Positions 7,066-14,913 of a stretch of 20,685 nucleotides of DNA are shown here, piece after piece. The translations under genes were made by a program, and so were the position numbers. This stretch comes from Bacilli bacterium (lineage in GTDB: Bacteria; Bacillota_I; Bacilli_A; RF39; UBA660), in contig JAEDGC010000031.1 in assembly GCA_016297695.1 (NCBI GenBank), positions 1-20,685 of the forward strand, written 5' to 3'. The stretch's first letter is position 1, and each line of letters opens with the position of its first letter. The notes beneath the pieces are model-generated. The model searched no databases. It saw only the letters and a program-made list of their open reading frames with translations, and had not been told where the DNA came from.

Positions 7066-7828
7066 TTATGAATATGTATTCATCACCTATTTCTTTAAAA
7101 TTTATATAATTATTCTTCTTGATAAATTTTTGAAATTCTATGTTATCTTTTTTTAAGGTAACATAAATAATATCTATATTATAATCTTTTGCTATATCAT
7201 CAATCAGTTTTAAATAATAACTACCAATACCATTATTCTTTTTCAAAATATTAAAAGTTCTAATTTTTAATAAATTCTTTTTATTCAATTGTTGGGAATC
7301 ATTCTCATTTATTTTTAAAACCATAACAGATGATATCTTATTATCATTTTTTGTAAAAAAACACTCTTGCTTATTTTTGCATAACTTTAAATACCATTTA
7401 TCAAAATTTTCATAATTATTTTTGATATTACTAAATACTAAATCATTTGAATCAATCTTTGAAATATAATCTTTTTCTATCGTAAAATTATCTTTTTTAT
7501 TTAAATTTATAGCAACTACACCAAATTTTATTTGATCTTCTTTAGAATAAAATCTATTTAATGAATTTAATAAATCTTCTTTTGTTTCATTAATATCCGC
7601 TAAATATTTTATGTCAATAGAATCAATAAGTTCTTTAAAATCATTAAAATATAATATATCTTTTACTTCATATATAATTTTTTCTTCTCTTAAAGGTTCT
7701 TTTTGAAATTCTATAAAATCTCCTTTTTTTATTTTTCTTCTTTTATCATCATTTAATCTTATTTCAAATTTTTTTGTTCCATTTTTTATATAATCAAAAT
7801 ACTTTGGTTGTAATTTCATAACATGCAT
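7052..7828 (-). CDS. ASCH domain fused to a GNAT acetyltransferase domain
   Basis: A 258-residue two-domain protein. Residues 1-110 are an ASCH/PUA-like domain: MHVMKLQPKYFDYIKNGTKK, FEIRLNDDKRRKIKKGDFIEF, and a long helix before IKFGVVAINL. ASCH domains bind RNA or modified nucleosides. Residues about 120-258 are a GNAT fold: FFTKNDNKISSVMVLKI, then motif A KNNGIGSYYLKLIDDIA (acetyl-CoA pyrophosphate loop) and the C-terminal strands FIKKNNYINFKEIGDEYIFI. The pairing suggests acetylation of an RNA or nucleotide-linked target, but that is inference. MHxMKL is a usual family start. Its ribosome site is weak (GCTGGTG) and lies in the loop of a 7-bp hairpin (7829..7852) directly upstream of the ATG, which might hinder or couple translation with the GNAT gene 25 bases upstream. 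Confidence 0.8.
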   Translation of the reverse strand: MHVMKLQPKYFDYIKNGTKKFEIRLNDDKRRKIKKGDFIEFQKEPLREEKIIYEVKDILYFNDFKELIDSIDIKYLADINETKEDLLNSLNRFYSKEDQIKFGVVAINLNKKDNFTIEKDYISKIDSNDLVFSNIKNNYENFDKWYLKLCKNKQECFFTKNDNKISSVMVLKINENDSQQLNKKNLLKIRTFNILKKNNGIGSYYLKLIDDIAKDYNIDIIYVTLKKDNIEFQKFIKKNNYINFKEIGDEYIFIKKRK

Positions 7829-7853
7829 ATTTAAGCACCAGCTTTCTTAAATT

Positions 7854-8327
7854 TTATCTATTTTTTCTATATGTTTCAAAAGATGAATCTTCTTCTATTT
7901 TCGAAAGTCCCGCTTTTTTTACTACATTAATACTATCTAAATTATTTTTTCGAATTATTGCATTAACACTTTTTACTTCTTCATAATTTTCTAATAAATA
8001 TAAAGACAACTCCTTTAACAGCTTTGATGCATATCCTTTTTTTCTTTCACTTCTTAATAAAGCATAATTTAAATACGTATTATTAGGTGATTCAATTTCT
8101 ACATACCCTATTGTTTTATCTTGAAAATATACAACAAAAAAAGTATGAAACACTTTATAACTATAATCGTTTTCACTTACCATATCATAAAAAGATTCTT
8201 TATATGGAAATAAATATTTTTTTACTAAATCATCTCTCTCAAATTCTTTAATTAATTCTAAATGTTCTTTTTTAGTTATGTCCATTTGCTCTAATCTAAA
8301 ATTTCTTAAATTAATTATTTCTGCCAC
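7854..8327 (-). CDS. GNAT family N-acetyltransferase
   Basis: A GNAT-fold enzyme of about 157 residues that transfers acetyl from acetyl-CoA to an unknown amine. N-terminal FRLEQMD and the strands FFVVYFQDKTIGYVEI lead to motif A (YALLRSERKKGYASKLLKEL) and motif B (VNAIIRKNNLDSINVVKKAG, LSKIEE), which fits the RimJ/RimL-like branch. The frame is open to a TTG at 8339, but the promoter below puts the transcript start at about 8337. GTG 8327, with GGTGA in front, is therefore the better start. The next gene (ASCH-GNAT) begins 25 bases further on, so the two acetyltransferases probably form one operon. Confidence 0.8.
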   Translation of the reverse strand: MAEIINLRNFRLEQMDITKKEHLELIKEFERDDLVKKYLFPYKESFYDMVSENDYSYKVFHTFFVVYFQDKTIGYVEIESPNNTYLNYALLRSERKKGYASKLLKELSLYLLENYEEVKSVNAIIRKNNLDSINVVKKAGLSKIEEDSSFETYRKNR

Positions 8328-8343
8328 TACATTCACCAATCAA

Positions 8344-8372
8344 ATTATACCAAAGTATAAACTATATTACAA
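8344..8372 (-). promoter_or_regulatory. Promoter of the GNAT / ASCH-GNAT pair
   Basis: TTGTAA (8372..8367) and a perfect TATAAT (8349..8344) lie 17 bp apart on the minus strand. The start of transcription should be near 8337, which leaves a leader of only about ten bases before GTG 8327. Confidence 0.65.
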
Positions 8373-8388
8373 AACATTATAAAAAAAT

Positions 8389-8409
8389 AATTGTCGTTTT
8401 TTGACAATT
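8389..8409 (-). terminator. Terminator of lepB
   Basis: AATTGTC / GACAATT form a 7-bp stem with a 7-base loop, ten bases below the lepB stop. On the minus strand it is followed by ATTTTTTT. It separates lepB from the GNAT promoter. Confidence 0.8.
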
Positions 8410-8419
8410 TATTTTTTAA

Positions 8420-8896
8420 CTATTTTACTTTACCAAACTTATTAAATGGAAATAACACAAAATCAGATACCCCTAAAATTTGATCTTTACTTACAGTTCC
8501 AAAACTTCTACTATCCATTGATACAATTCTATTATCTCCTAAGACAAAATACTCATCTTCCTTTAAATAAATCTTTGCAAAATCCGATGTTTTTGATGAT
8601 GTATAATTTTCTTCATATAGTTCATCGTTTATATATAATTTATTATCACTACAATATATAGAATCTCCTGGTAATCCGATTAGTCTTTTTATAACTTTTT
8701 CAGTTTTAATGTCCACAACAACTATTTTTCCTCTTTTTAATGGTGCAAGTTTATTTAATATCATTATTTCTTTATCTTTTAATGTTGTATCCATAGATGG
8801 TCCGTTAACACGAACTGGTGTTGCTATAAAAGTTCTTATTAAAATAACAACTACTAAAATTATTATATATGGAACTAATTCTTTTAATTTCTCCAT
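8420..8896 (-). CDS. lepB: Signal peptidase I
   Basis: A membrane-bound Ser/Lys protease that removes signal peptides from secreted proteins. About 158 residues, the short Gram-positive (SipS-like) form. One N-terminal membrane anchor (8-26, VPYIIILVVVILIRTFI) is followed by the catalytic Ser34 in VNGPSMDTTL (box B). Lys70 is in KVIKRLIGLPGDSIY (boxes C/D), and LGDNRIVSMDSRSFG is box E, so it is complete. The frame is open to ATG 8923, but that has no ribosome site; ATG 8896 follows AAGGGATG at good distance, so I use it. A possible -10 (TATGAT) lies just before 8923. Its upstream neighbour is spoIVB, separated by a terminator, so lepB is probably transcribed on its own. Confidence 0.92.
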   Translation of the reverse strand: MEKLKELVPYIIILVVVILIRTFIATPVRVNGPSMDTTLKDKEIMILNKLAPLKRGKIVVVDIKTEKVIKRLIGLPGDSIYCSDNKLYINDELYEENYTSSKTSDFAKIYLKEDEYFVLGDNRIVSMDSRSFGTVSKDQILGVSDFVLFPFNKFGKVK

Positions 8897-8965
8897 TAAA
8901 TCATCCCTTTTCTTTATGACCATTTTATCATAGTTTTATATTCATTTAAAGTATAACATTTTATG

Positions 8966-8994
8966 AAAAAAAGTACGCATTACGTACTTTTTTC
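8966..8994 (-). terminator. Terminator overlapping the end of spoIVB
   Basis: AAAAAAGTACG / CGTACTTTTTT form a perfect 11-bp stem around CATTA, followed on the minus strand by TTTTTTT. The last spoIVB codons make up one arm and the TAA stop (8980..8982) is in the loop. Confidence 0.85.
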
Positions 8995-9966
8995 ACCTTC
9001 TTCAAGCATTGTTGTAATAAATAATCCATATCCTGTTTTTACTTTATCAATAATAACATGAGTTACTACTCCACATAATTTATCATTTTGAACAATCGGA
9101 CTTCCTGACATTCCCTGAACAATTCCACCAGTTTCATTTAATAATCTTTCGTCAGTAATTTCAAAACTTATATTTTTAATTTTATTATAATCATTAATGT
9201 TTGTTATATTTATTTCAAATTTTTCTACAGTATTATCTTTTAAAACTGTATATATATAAGCTTTCCCTAATTTAATTTCTTCTTTTTTTGCTACTTCTAT
9301 TAAATTTGTTTGATCTATAGAACTATTATACTTTCCAAATATTCCATAAATAGTATTTTTATCAATAGTTCCAAATACATTACTTGCATTAAATTTTGCA
9401 TTTTTTTCACCAGGAGATCCATCAAATGATTTATCAATTCCTGTTATTGAACTTTCAAAAATATATCCTGTTTTTACTTCAATTGATTTATTTGAATTAC
9501 TTTCTAATATTTCATGTCCAAGACTTCCATAAATTTTAGTTTCTGGATCTATATATGATATTGTTCCAATACCTTTTATAGTATCTTTAACATATAAACC
9601 AGTTTTATACACATTATTTTCTTTTAATAAATTTAATTCTGTATCAAATTCTTTGTTATCTCTAATCAGTGTTAAAGTAACTTTATTATCCTTAATATTA
9701 TTTTCTATTTTTTGAGTCAATTCTTTAATAGAAGATATTTTAATACCATTTACTTTTGTAATTAAATCTCCTACTTTTATTTCATTGGTTCCTTTATTAA
9801 AATACCCATTTAATTTATAAAACCCTATTACAATAACTCCATTATTTTGAATATTAATCCCAATATTTTGGCCTCCTAAAATAACCTTACTAGAGTAAGC
9901 AAAAATATTAACTGGAAATATCAAAAGTAATAAAAAAATTGCCAATTTTTTCCTTAAATTATCCAT
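8980..9966 (-). CDS. spoIVB: SpoIVB-type serine peptidase (S55)
   Basis: About 328 residues, shorter than the Bacillus protein (roughly 425). The order is an N-terminal anchor (5-24, KKLAIFLLLLIFPVNIFAYS), a PDZ domain (about 30-115, with VGDLITKVNGIKI) and the S55 peptidase domain. His151 is in YGSLGHEIL and Ser287 in GIVQGMSGSPIVQ. Asp272 lies 15 residues before the Ser, the same distance as Asp363-Ser378 in B. subtilis SpoIVB. THVIIDKVKTGYGLFI matches the family C-terminus. SpoIVB is secreted across the inner forespore membrane and triggers SpoIVFB to activate sigma-K, so a spore former, or a lineage that kept the peptidase for another use, is implied. ATG 9966 follows AGGTGAT; ATG 9993 has no such site. 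Confidence 0.88.
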   Translation of the reverse strand: MDNLRKKLAIFLLLLIFPVNIFAYSSKVILGGQNIGINIQNNGVIVIGFYKLNGYFNKGTNEIKVGDLITKVNGIKISSIKELTQKIENNIKDNKVTLTLIRDNKEFDTELNLLKENNVYKTGLYVKDTIKGIGTISYIDPETKIYGSLGHEILESNSNKSIEVKTGYIFESSITGIDKSFDGSPGEKNAKFNASNVFGTIDKNTIYGIFGKYNSSIDQTNLIEVAKKEEIKLGKAYIYTVLKDNTVEKFEINITNINDYNKIKNISFEITDERLLNETGGIVQGMSGSPIVQNDKLCGVVTHVIIDKVKTGYGLFITTMLEEGEKST

Positions 9967-9982
9967 ATTATCACCTATATAT

Positions 9983-9988
9983 AGTATA
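9983..9988 (-). promoter_or_regulatory. Likely -10 box of spoIVB
   Basis: TATACT on the minus strand about 17 bases above ATG 9966; the -35 region is poor (ATTTAA at 17 bp). It implies a leader of about ten bases starting at the ribosome site. Whether a sporulation sigma factor is used cannot be read from this. Confidence 0.35.
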
Positions 9989-10029
9989 ACCATAATATGA
10001 ATATTTAAATTTCTAAAAATTGGCAGCTT

Positions 10030-10677
10030 TTATTTTTTTAAGGTTCTTTTTCTTGAACTATCTTCTTTTTTATCCAAGAACATTAATATATTATTGATTT
10101 TATCATCCTTTGGTATTGTAACAATACTATTATTTTTTAGAGATTCAAAAATTCTAAGTAATAAACTCTTTTTTTCACAATCTGTGTTAAATCTCAAATT
10201 ATAATAATCAAAGCCATCATCTCTTACATTAAATGGTTCTAAAATACAATCTTTCTCTTTGGTTTTTTCATCCCCATTTACTGTAAATTTTTGGTAATTA
10301 AATGATTCACCACTTATTCCAATAATATCCATTTCTTTATTCAAAATATAATTTTTTATATAACCCTCTCCAAAATCAGTAACTACAAATGTGTTGTTTG
10401 TTTTAGAATCAGAGATTAATAAAAAATGTTCTTTCTTTTGAATATCAACTGAATTATCACCATAAGAAATTATTATCTTATTATATTTTCTACTAGCTAT
10501 TTTTTCTACCTCTAAATTATTAACATCTATTTTTAATATATCATTAAAAAGCATATTAATATTTTTACGTAAATAATAATTAAATATTTCTTCTTCTTTT
10601 TCAGTTTTAATAATTTCATTTAATCCTAAAAATTTTAAATTATTTAATATATAGTCAGTTATTTTTTCTATATCCAT
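10030..10677 (-). CDS. Hypothetical protein, unknown family
   Basis: A 215-residue soluble protein that I do not recognise. It is acidic and Lys/Asn-rich. An N-terminal helical part (1-55, ILNNLKFLGLNEIIKTEKEE) is followed by a beta-rich middle (about 60-150, with IIISYGDNSVDIQ and FVVTDFGEGYIKNYIL) and a basic tail (SSRKRTLKK). There is no signal peptide, membrane segment or metal motif. GAAAGGAATG before ATG 10677 supports the start. It lies 43 bases below proS on the same strand, so it may be the last gene of the nusB-proS operon, although TATAAT at about 10700 could give it its own promoter. Confidence 0.55.
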   Translation of the reverse strand: MDIEKITDYILNNLKFLGLNEIIKTEKEEEIFNYYLRKNINMLFNDILKIDVNNLEVEKIASRKYNKIIISYGDNSVDIQKKEHFLLISDSKTNNTFVVTDFGEGYIKNYILNKEMDIIGISGESFNYQKFTVNGDEKTKEKDCILEPFNVRDDGFDYYNLRFNTDCEKKSLLLRIFESLKNNSIVTIPKDDKINNILMFLDKKEDSSRKRTLKK

Positions 10678-10720
10678 TATTTTGCATTCCTTTCATGTTT
10701 ATATAATTATATGCTCTAAG

Positions 10721-12154
10721 CTAGTATTGTTTTCCAAAATATACTTTATGTATACCAGTTTTACCACAAACTGGACAGTTTCCATCAGCTACTTCTTCTT
10801 CTAAAATACATCTTGATTTAAGTCCAGTTGTTTCTTTTATTTTATCTTCACAATCAGTATTTCCACACCAATTTATTTTTATAAAACCTGGTTTATTATT
10901 AGCTATATAAGTAAATTCATCCATTGTTTTTGCTTCATATAACATTGAATTTCTTCTTTTTAAAGCTTTATCATACATTTCATTTTGAATATTATTTAAT
11001 AATGTTTTAATATCATTAGAGATATTTTCAATATTACTTATATCAAATTCTATCTTATCTAATGTATCTCTTCTTACAAAAGTTATTTTATTATTTTCCA
11101 AATCTCTTTTTCCAACTTCAATACGTATAGGATAACCTTTAACTTCAGCTTCGGCAAATTTAAATCCTGGCGTTTTATCAGTATTGTCAACTTTAAAAGT
11201 TATATCAGCATTTTTTAATTTTTCTTTTATTAAATCAATGCAATTATCAACTTTTTCATCATTTCCAATAGGGATAATAATAACTTCAACTGGAGCAATT
11301 TTTGGAGGCAATACTAACCCTCTATCATCGCTGTGAGTCATTATTATACCACCAATCATTCTTGTAGTACAACCCCAACTTGTTTGATATGGTGTTTTTA
11401 ATTTATTATCTTTATCTAAAAATTGAATTCCAAAAGCTTCGGCAAAATGAGTACCAAAGTAATGGCTTGTACCATTTTGAAGGGCTACCCCATCATACAT
11501 CATTGCTTCAATTGTATAAGTATCTTCAGCTCCAGCAAATTTTTCTTTTTCAGTTTTGCGGCCAGTAATAACTGGTAAAGCAAGATATTCTTTTTGAAAT
11601 TTTTCATAAATTTTAAACATTTTTTTTGTTTCAGCAATTGCCTCTTCTTTTGTAGCATGCATTGTATGACCCTCTTGCCATAATATTTCACGACTTCTTA
11701 AAAAAGGTCTAGTGGTTTTTTCCCATCTTACTATTGTACACCATTGATTATATAATTTAGGTAAATCACGATAACTTTTAATTATTTTTTTATAATGCTC
11801 ACAAAATAAGGTTTCACTTGTTGGTCTTACACACATTCTTTCTTCTAATTTTTCACTTCCACCATGTGTTACCCATGCAACTTCTGGAGCAAATCCCTCA
11901 ACATGTTCTTTTTCAATATTTAATAATGATTCAGGAATAAACATTGGCATTTGAACGTTTTCATGTCCTGTTTCTTTAAACATTTTATCTAAAACTGCCA
12001 CCATTTTTTCCCAAATAGCATAACCATAAGGTCTTATTATCATGCTACCCTTAACATTAGAATAATCAACTAAATCAGCTTTTTTTACCACATCTGTATA
12101 CCATTTTGCAAAATCTACATCACGGCTTGTAATATCTTTTATTTGGTCTTTCAT
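10721..12154 (-). CDS. proS: Prolyl-tRNA synthetase, archaeal/eukaryote-like type
   Basis: A class II aminoacyl-tRNA synthetase charging tRNA-Pro with proline; 477 residues, the same length as the Thermus enzyme of this type. Class II motif 1 is around GSMIIRPYGYAIWEKM. Motif 2 includes RWEKTTRPFLRSREILWQEG and motif 3 contains GIIMTHSDDRGLVLPPKIAP. The anticodon domain follows (VEVIIIPIGNDEK), then the extra C-terminal zinc domain with four Cys (CGNTDCEDK and CPVCGK) ending in VYFGKQY. It lacks the editing insertion of the bacterial type. Many Bacilli and mollicutes use this form. AGGTGATAAA precedes ATG 12154, eight bases below xseB, so it is translated in the same operon. Confidence 0.96.
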   Translation of the reverse strand: MKDQIKDITSRDVDFAKWYTDVVKKADLVDYSNVKGSMIIRPYGYAIWEKMVAVLDKMFKETGHENVQMPMFIPESLLNIEKEHVEGFAPEVAWVTHGGSEKLEERMCVRPTSETLFCEHYKKIIKSYRDLPKLYNQWCTIVRWEKTTRPFLRSREILWQEGHTMHATKEEAIAETKKMFKIYEKFQKEYLALPVITGRKTEKEKFAGAEDTYTIEAMMYDGVALQNGTSHYFGTHFAEAFGIQFLDKDNKLKTPYQTSWGCTTRMIGGIIMTHSDDRGLVLPPKIAPVEVIIIPIGNDEKVDNCIDLIKEKLKNADITFKVDNTDKTPGFKFAEAEVKGYPIRIEVGKRDLENNKITFVRRDTLDKIEFDISNIENISNDIKTLLNNIQNEMYDKALKRRNSMLYEAKTMDEFTYIANNKPGFIKINWCGNTDCEDKIKETTGLKSRCILEEEVADGNCPVCGKTGIHKVYFGKQY

Positions 12155-12162
12155 TTTATCAC

Positions 12163-12387
12163 CTATTCTTCAATATTAAAATCTTCTAAAGATCCATTTT
12201 CTTTTAATATTTTATTTACTGAAGCTGTTGCTTCATCTAATTTTTTGCTACAATTACCAGCAAGTTTCATAGCTTCTGTATATTCTCTTATTGATTCATC
12301 TAAATTACCATTACCATTTTCTAGTTTTTTGACAATACTTTCTAATTTATTTAATGATTCCTCAAAGCTCATTTCTTCTTTATCCAT
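12163..12387 (-). CDS. xseB: Exodeoxyribonuclease VII small subunit
   Basis: A 74-residue protein of the XseB family, which forms long helical hairpins and binds XseA in exonuclease VII (single-strand DNA degradation in repair). The family pattern is clear: MSFEESLNKLESIVKKLENG, then LDESIREYTEAMKLAGNCSK and KLDEATASVNKI. The frame is open to 12405, but ATG 12387 follows GAGGAGGT and overlaps the xseA end by eight bases (ATGGATAA), so the two subunits are translationally coupled. Confidence 0.93.
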   Translation of the reverse strand: MDKEEMSFEESLNKLESIVKKLENGNGNLDESIREYTEAMKLAGNCSKKLDEATASVNKILKENGSLEDFNIEE

Positions 12388-13579
12388 TATTAACCTCCTC
12401 AACAATTGCTTTTATATTACCATTTTTTAATCTTATGTCAATATTATCTTTCTTTTTTATATTATTAATATCTTTTATAACTTTTTCATCTTTTTTTACT
12501 ATTGAATATCCTCTATCTAAAATATTTAGAGGATTAATTAATTTTAATGTATTAACCATTAATACTAATTCATGATTTTTATTTTTTAATATGTTTTTTA
12601 CATTTTTATTTAAACTATCAATTAACATATCTAATTTTTGTTCTTTTACTTCATAAATAGATAAAGGATTTTTTAATATAAATGAATCTTTTATCAAATT
12701 TAATCTATCTTTTTTTAATTTCAACATATTACTAATATATTCATTTGCTCTATGTCTTAATTGTTTAATCATATATTTTACATCATTTATAGTAGGAACT
12801 GCCATTTCAGCTGCACCAGTTGGGGTTGGTGCTCTTAAATCAGAAACAAAATCCGCAATTGTAAAATCTATTTCATGTCCAACTGCACTAATAATTGGGA
12901 TTTTACTACCAAATATAGCTCGAGCTACACATTCCTCATTAAAAGCCCATAAATCCTCAATAGATCCGCCACCACGACCACAAATAATTACGTCTAAATC
13001 ATATTCTTGAGCAGCATTAATTTGTTTTACAATATCAGGCGCTGCACTTTTTCCTTGAACTAAGCAAGGAAATAAAATTGTTTGACAAATTGGATATCTT
13101 CTTTTAATTGTACTTAATATATCTTTAATAGCTGCTCCAGTTGGTGCTGTTATTATTCCAATTTTAGTTGGATATTTAGGTATTGGCTTTTTATATTTTT
13201 CATCAAATAAACCTTCTGAAGCTAATTTTTTCTTTAATTTTTCAAATTCAATATATAAATTACCAATTCCATCAACTTCCATTTTCTCAACATAAATTTG
13301 GTAAGTTCCTTGAGAAGGATAACAAGAAATTCTTCCCTCTACTAAAACATTCATTCCATCTTCAGGGGTAAAATTTAACGTATTTGCATATCCCTGAAAC
13401 ATTACAGCTGATAATCTAGATTCTTCATCTTTTAATGTAAAGTATAAATGACCTCTTGTATGATTTTTAAAATTAGATATTTCACCCTTTAAATAAACAT
13501 GTTGCAAATGAGGATTATTATCAAAATATGATTTCAAATAATTATTAATTCTTGAAATCGTAACATATTTATCTTGCAT
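12380..13579 (-). CDS. xseA: Exodeoxyribonuclease VII large subunit
   Basis: The catalytic subunit of exonuclease VII, 399 residues. The N-terminal OB fold (about 1-105) includes VYLKGEISNFKNHTRGHLYF and VEGRISCYPSQGTYQIYV. The catalytic domain has KIGIITAPTGAAIKDIL, the Gly-rich CGRGGGSIEDLWAFNEE and AVGHEIDFTIADFVSDLRAP with TPTGAAE. A coiled-coil stalk (about 265-340) and a C-terminal IL..GYSIVKK repeat complete it. A GTG at 13588 is possible, but ATG 13579 with AGGTGA in front is the better start. It overlaps the HipA-like gene upstream by 11 bases and xseB downstream by 8. Confidence 0.96.
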   Translation of the reverse strand: MQDKYVTISRINNYLKSYFDNNPHLQHVYLKGEISNFKNHTRGHLYFTLKDEESRLSAVMFQGYANTLNFTPEDGMNVLVEGRISCYPSQGTYQIYVEKMEVDGIGNLYIEFEKLKKKLASEGLFDEKYKKPIPKYPTKIGIITAPTGAAIKDILSTIKRRYPICQTILFPCLVQGKSAAPDIVKQINAAQEYDLDVIICGRGGGSIEDLWAFNEECVARAIFGSKIPIISAVGHEIDFTIADFVSDLRAPTPTGAAEMAVPTINDVKYMIKQLRHRANEYISNMLKLKKDRLNLIKDSFILKNPLSIYEVKEQKLDMLIDSLNKNVKNILKNKNHELVLMVNTLKLINPLNILDRGYSIVKKDEKVIKDINNIKKKDNIDIRLKNGNIKAIVEEVNNG

Positions 13580-14462
13580 GCTTTTCACCTACTTCTAAAA
13601 GATTCATTTCTAATAAAATATCTGTTATATAATTATAATTTTCTTCATAATTTTCTAAAATTTTCATTTTATAAGTATATGGAATAATTCCATTATTTTC
13701 TTTGCAACACTTTTCAATAGATTCGTCTAAAATTTCGGGAGTTAAACTTTTATACATCTTTATAAATTCATCAATAAAATCTTGTGAAGAAATACTAAGA
13801 TATCTCATTAGCATTTTTCGCATAGTCGGCACTTTTATAGTTGCAGAATCAACTTTGATACTATCATTAAATGTAAACCTATTAAAAGATAATTCATTAT
13901 CATGAAGTGGAGCTAAAAAAGCATCATCTTTGTTATTTGATTCTAATATTTCCCAATTTTCATAATGTCTATCTATTTGCATTGTTATAATATCAAAAAC
14001 AAAAACTTTAGTTAAATCATGCATTATTTGTTTAATAATTTTTTCATTTACTACTATATCATAATCTTTAAAATGATATAACAAAGCATACCAAATATCT
14101 TCTAAATTATTCATCTTTGATAAAATTTTGTCTTCGTTTAAAGAATTATATTTTACTTCATTATTCTCCTTTAAATAACCATAATATTCTTTTAAAATTT
14201 TAGAACCATTAATCTTTTTATATCCTTTTTTCTCGTAAGATTCTGTAATTATTCCATAAATATTATTTTTATGCATCAAATTAGGTTTTACACATTTTAC
14301 ACTAGATTTCAAAGCTAATTCATAACATATTAATTCATTATATAAATATGTTAAATTTCTATCTGGAGCTTCAAACTTCTTAAAATAATATTTTTTACCA
14401 TTATTATTAACAGAAAGAAAATTAGAAGTTTTAAATTTGAAATTTGTTATAAAACTATTCAT
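13569..14462 (-). CDS. HipA-like kinase-fold protein (paralogue 1)
   Basis: A 297-residue protein with the key residues of the HipA kinase family, though overall similarity is low. YYFKKF (26-30) holds the ATP-binding Lys. Glu43 (YNELICYELAL) fits the alpha-C Glu. QIDRHYENW gives the catalytic loop Asp164..Asn169, with the HipA-like DRHxxN. LAPLHDNELSF holds the metal-binding Asp188, 24 residues after Asp164 (23 in E. coli HipA). HipA kinases phosphorylate proteins such as GltX and are held by HipB. There is no HipB here and no N-terminal HipA domain. It is tucked between nusB (two-base gap) and xseA (11-base overlap), with AAGGA before ATG 14462, so it is expressed with housekeeping genes. 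The gene at 18251..19183 is a paralogue. Confidence 0.6.
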   Translation of the reverse strand: MNSFITNFKFKTSNFLSVNNNGKKYYFKKFEAPDRNLTYLYNELICYELALKSSVKCVKPNLMHKNNIYGIITESYEKKGYKKINGSKILKEYYGYLKENNEVKYNSLNEDKILSKMNNLEDIWYALLYHFKDYDIVVNEKIIKQIMHDLTKVFVFDIITMQIDRHYENWEILESNNKDDAFLAPLHDNELSFNRFTFNDSIKVDSATIKVPTMRKMLMRYLSISSQDFIDEFIKMYKSLTPEILDESIEKCCKENNGIIPYTYKMKILENYEENYNYITDILLEMNLLEVGEKHAR

Positions 14463-14464
14463 TT

Positions 14465-14860
14465 TTATTCCTTTATCATTTTATCTAAAACTGCATTAAT
14501 AATTTTTCTTACATTATCATCGCTATATTTTTTAGCAAGCTCTATTGCTTCATTAATAACGACAATTTCTGGAGTATCTGTATATTTTAATTCATATATA
14601 CCTATTCTTAAGATAGACGCACCTGTTTTATCAATTCTATCAATAGTCCAATCATTCATATATTTATTAGCAATTTCATTTAATTCATCGTATTTTTCTA
14701 AAACTCCCATTACAATTTCATTTACAAATTCATTCTCTACTTCTAAATTATCTTTTATAATATTTTCAATTGGAGTTTTAATTTCACCTTTATTTATAAT
14801 TTCATTTTGATATAAAATTACCATGCATTTTTCTCTTAATTCACTTCTTGTTTTTGACAT
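14465..14860 (-). CDS. nusB: Transcription antitermination factor NusB
   Basis: A 131-residue all-helical protein that binds boxA RNA with NusE and supports rRNA antitermination. RSELREKCMVILYQNE is the family N-terminus, WTIDRIDKTGASILRIGIYE the middle block, and TPEIVVINEAIELAKKYSDD the C-terminal signature. AGGTGGTTA precedes ATG 14860. It is the first gene of a cluster that continues with a HipA-like gene, xseA, xseB and proS; nusB next to xseA is a common Bacillota order. Confidence 0.95.
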   Translation of the reverse strand: MSKTRSELREKCMVILYQNEIINKGEIKTPIENIIKDNLEVENEFVNEIVMGVLEKYDELNEIANKYMNDWTIDRIDKTGASILRIGIYELKYTDTPEIVVINEAIELAKKYSDDNVRKIINAVLDKMIKE

Positions 14861-14877
14861 AATTAACCACCTAACTT

Positions 14878-14886
14878 ATTATAGCA
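14878..14886 (-). promoter_or_regulatory. Extended -10 promoter of the nusB operon
   Basis: TGCTATAAT, a perfect extended -10, lies 18 bases above nusB. The -35 position holds only TACAAA, which an extended -10 can do without. It directly follows two hairpin/T-tract terminators, which isolate the operon from the gene upstream. Confidence 0.7.
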
Positions 14887-14908
14887 AAAAAAAACTATAT
14901 TTTGTAGT
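14886..14908 (-). terminator. Second small terminator above nusB
   Basis: ACTA / TAGT form a short stem with a 7-base loop followed on the minus strand by eight Ts, which run straight into the nusB -10 box. It is weak alone, but it backs up the stronger hairpin just upstream. Confidence 0.45.
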
Positions 14909-14913
14909 AATTT

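Noticed and set aside
11500..11691. Second minus-strand frame inside proS
   Set aside because: Off-frame reading within an intact, full-length proS.
12143..12575. Plus-strand frames opposite xseB and the end of xseA
   Set aside because: Antisense shadows of well-identified genes; composition is Ser/Phe/Leu-rich as expected for such shadows.
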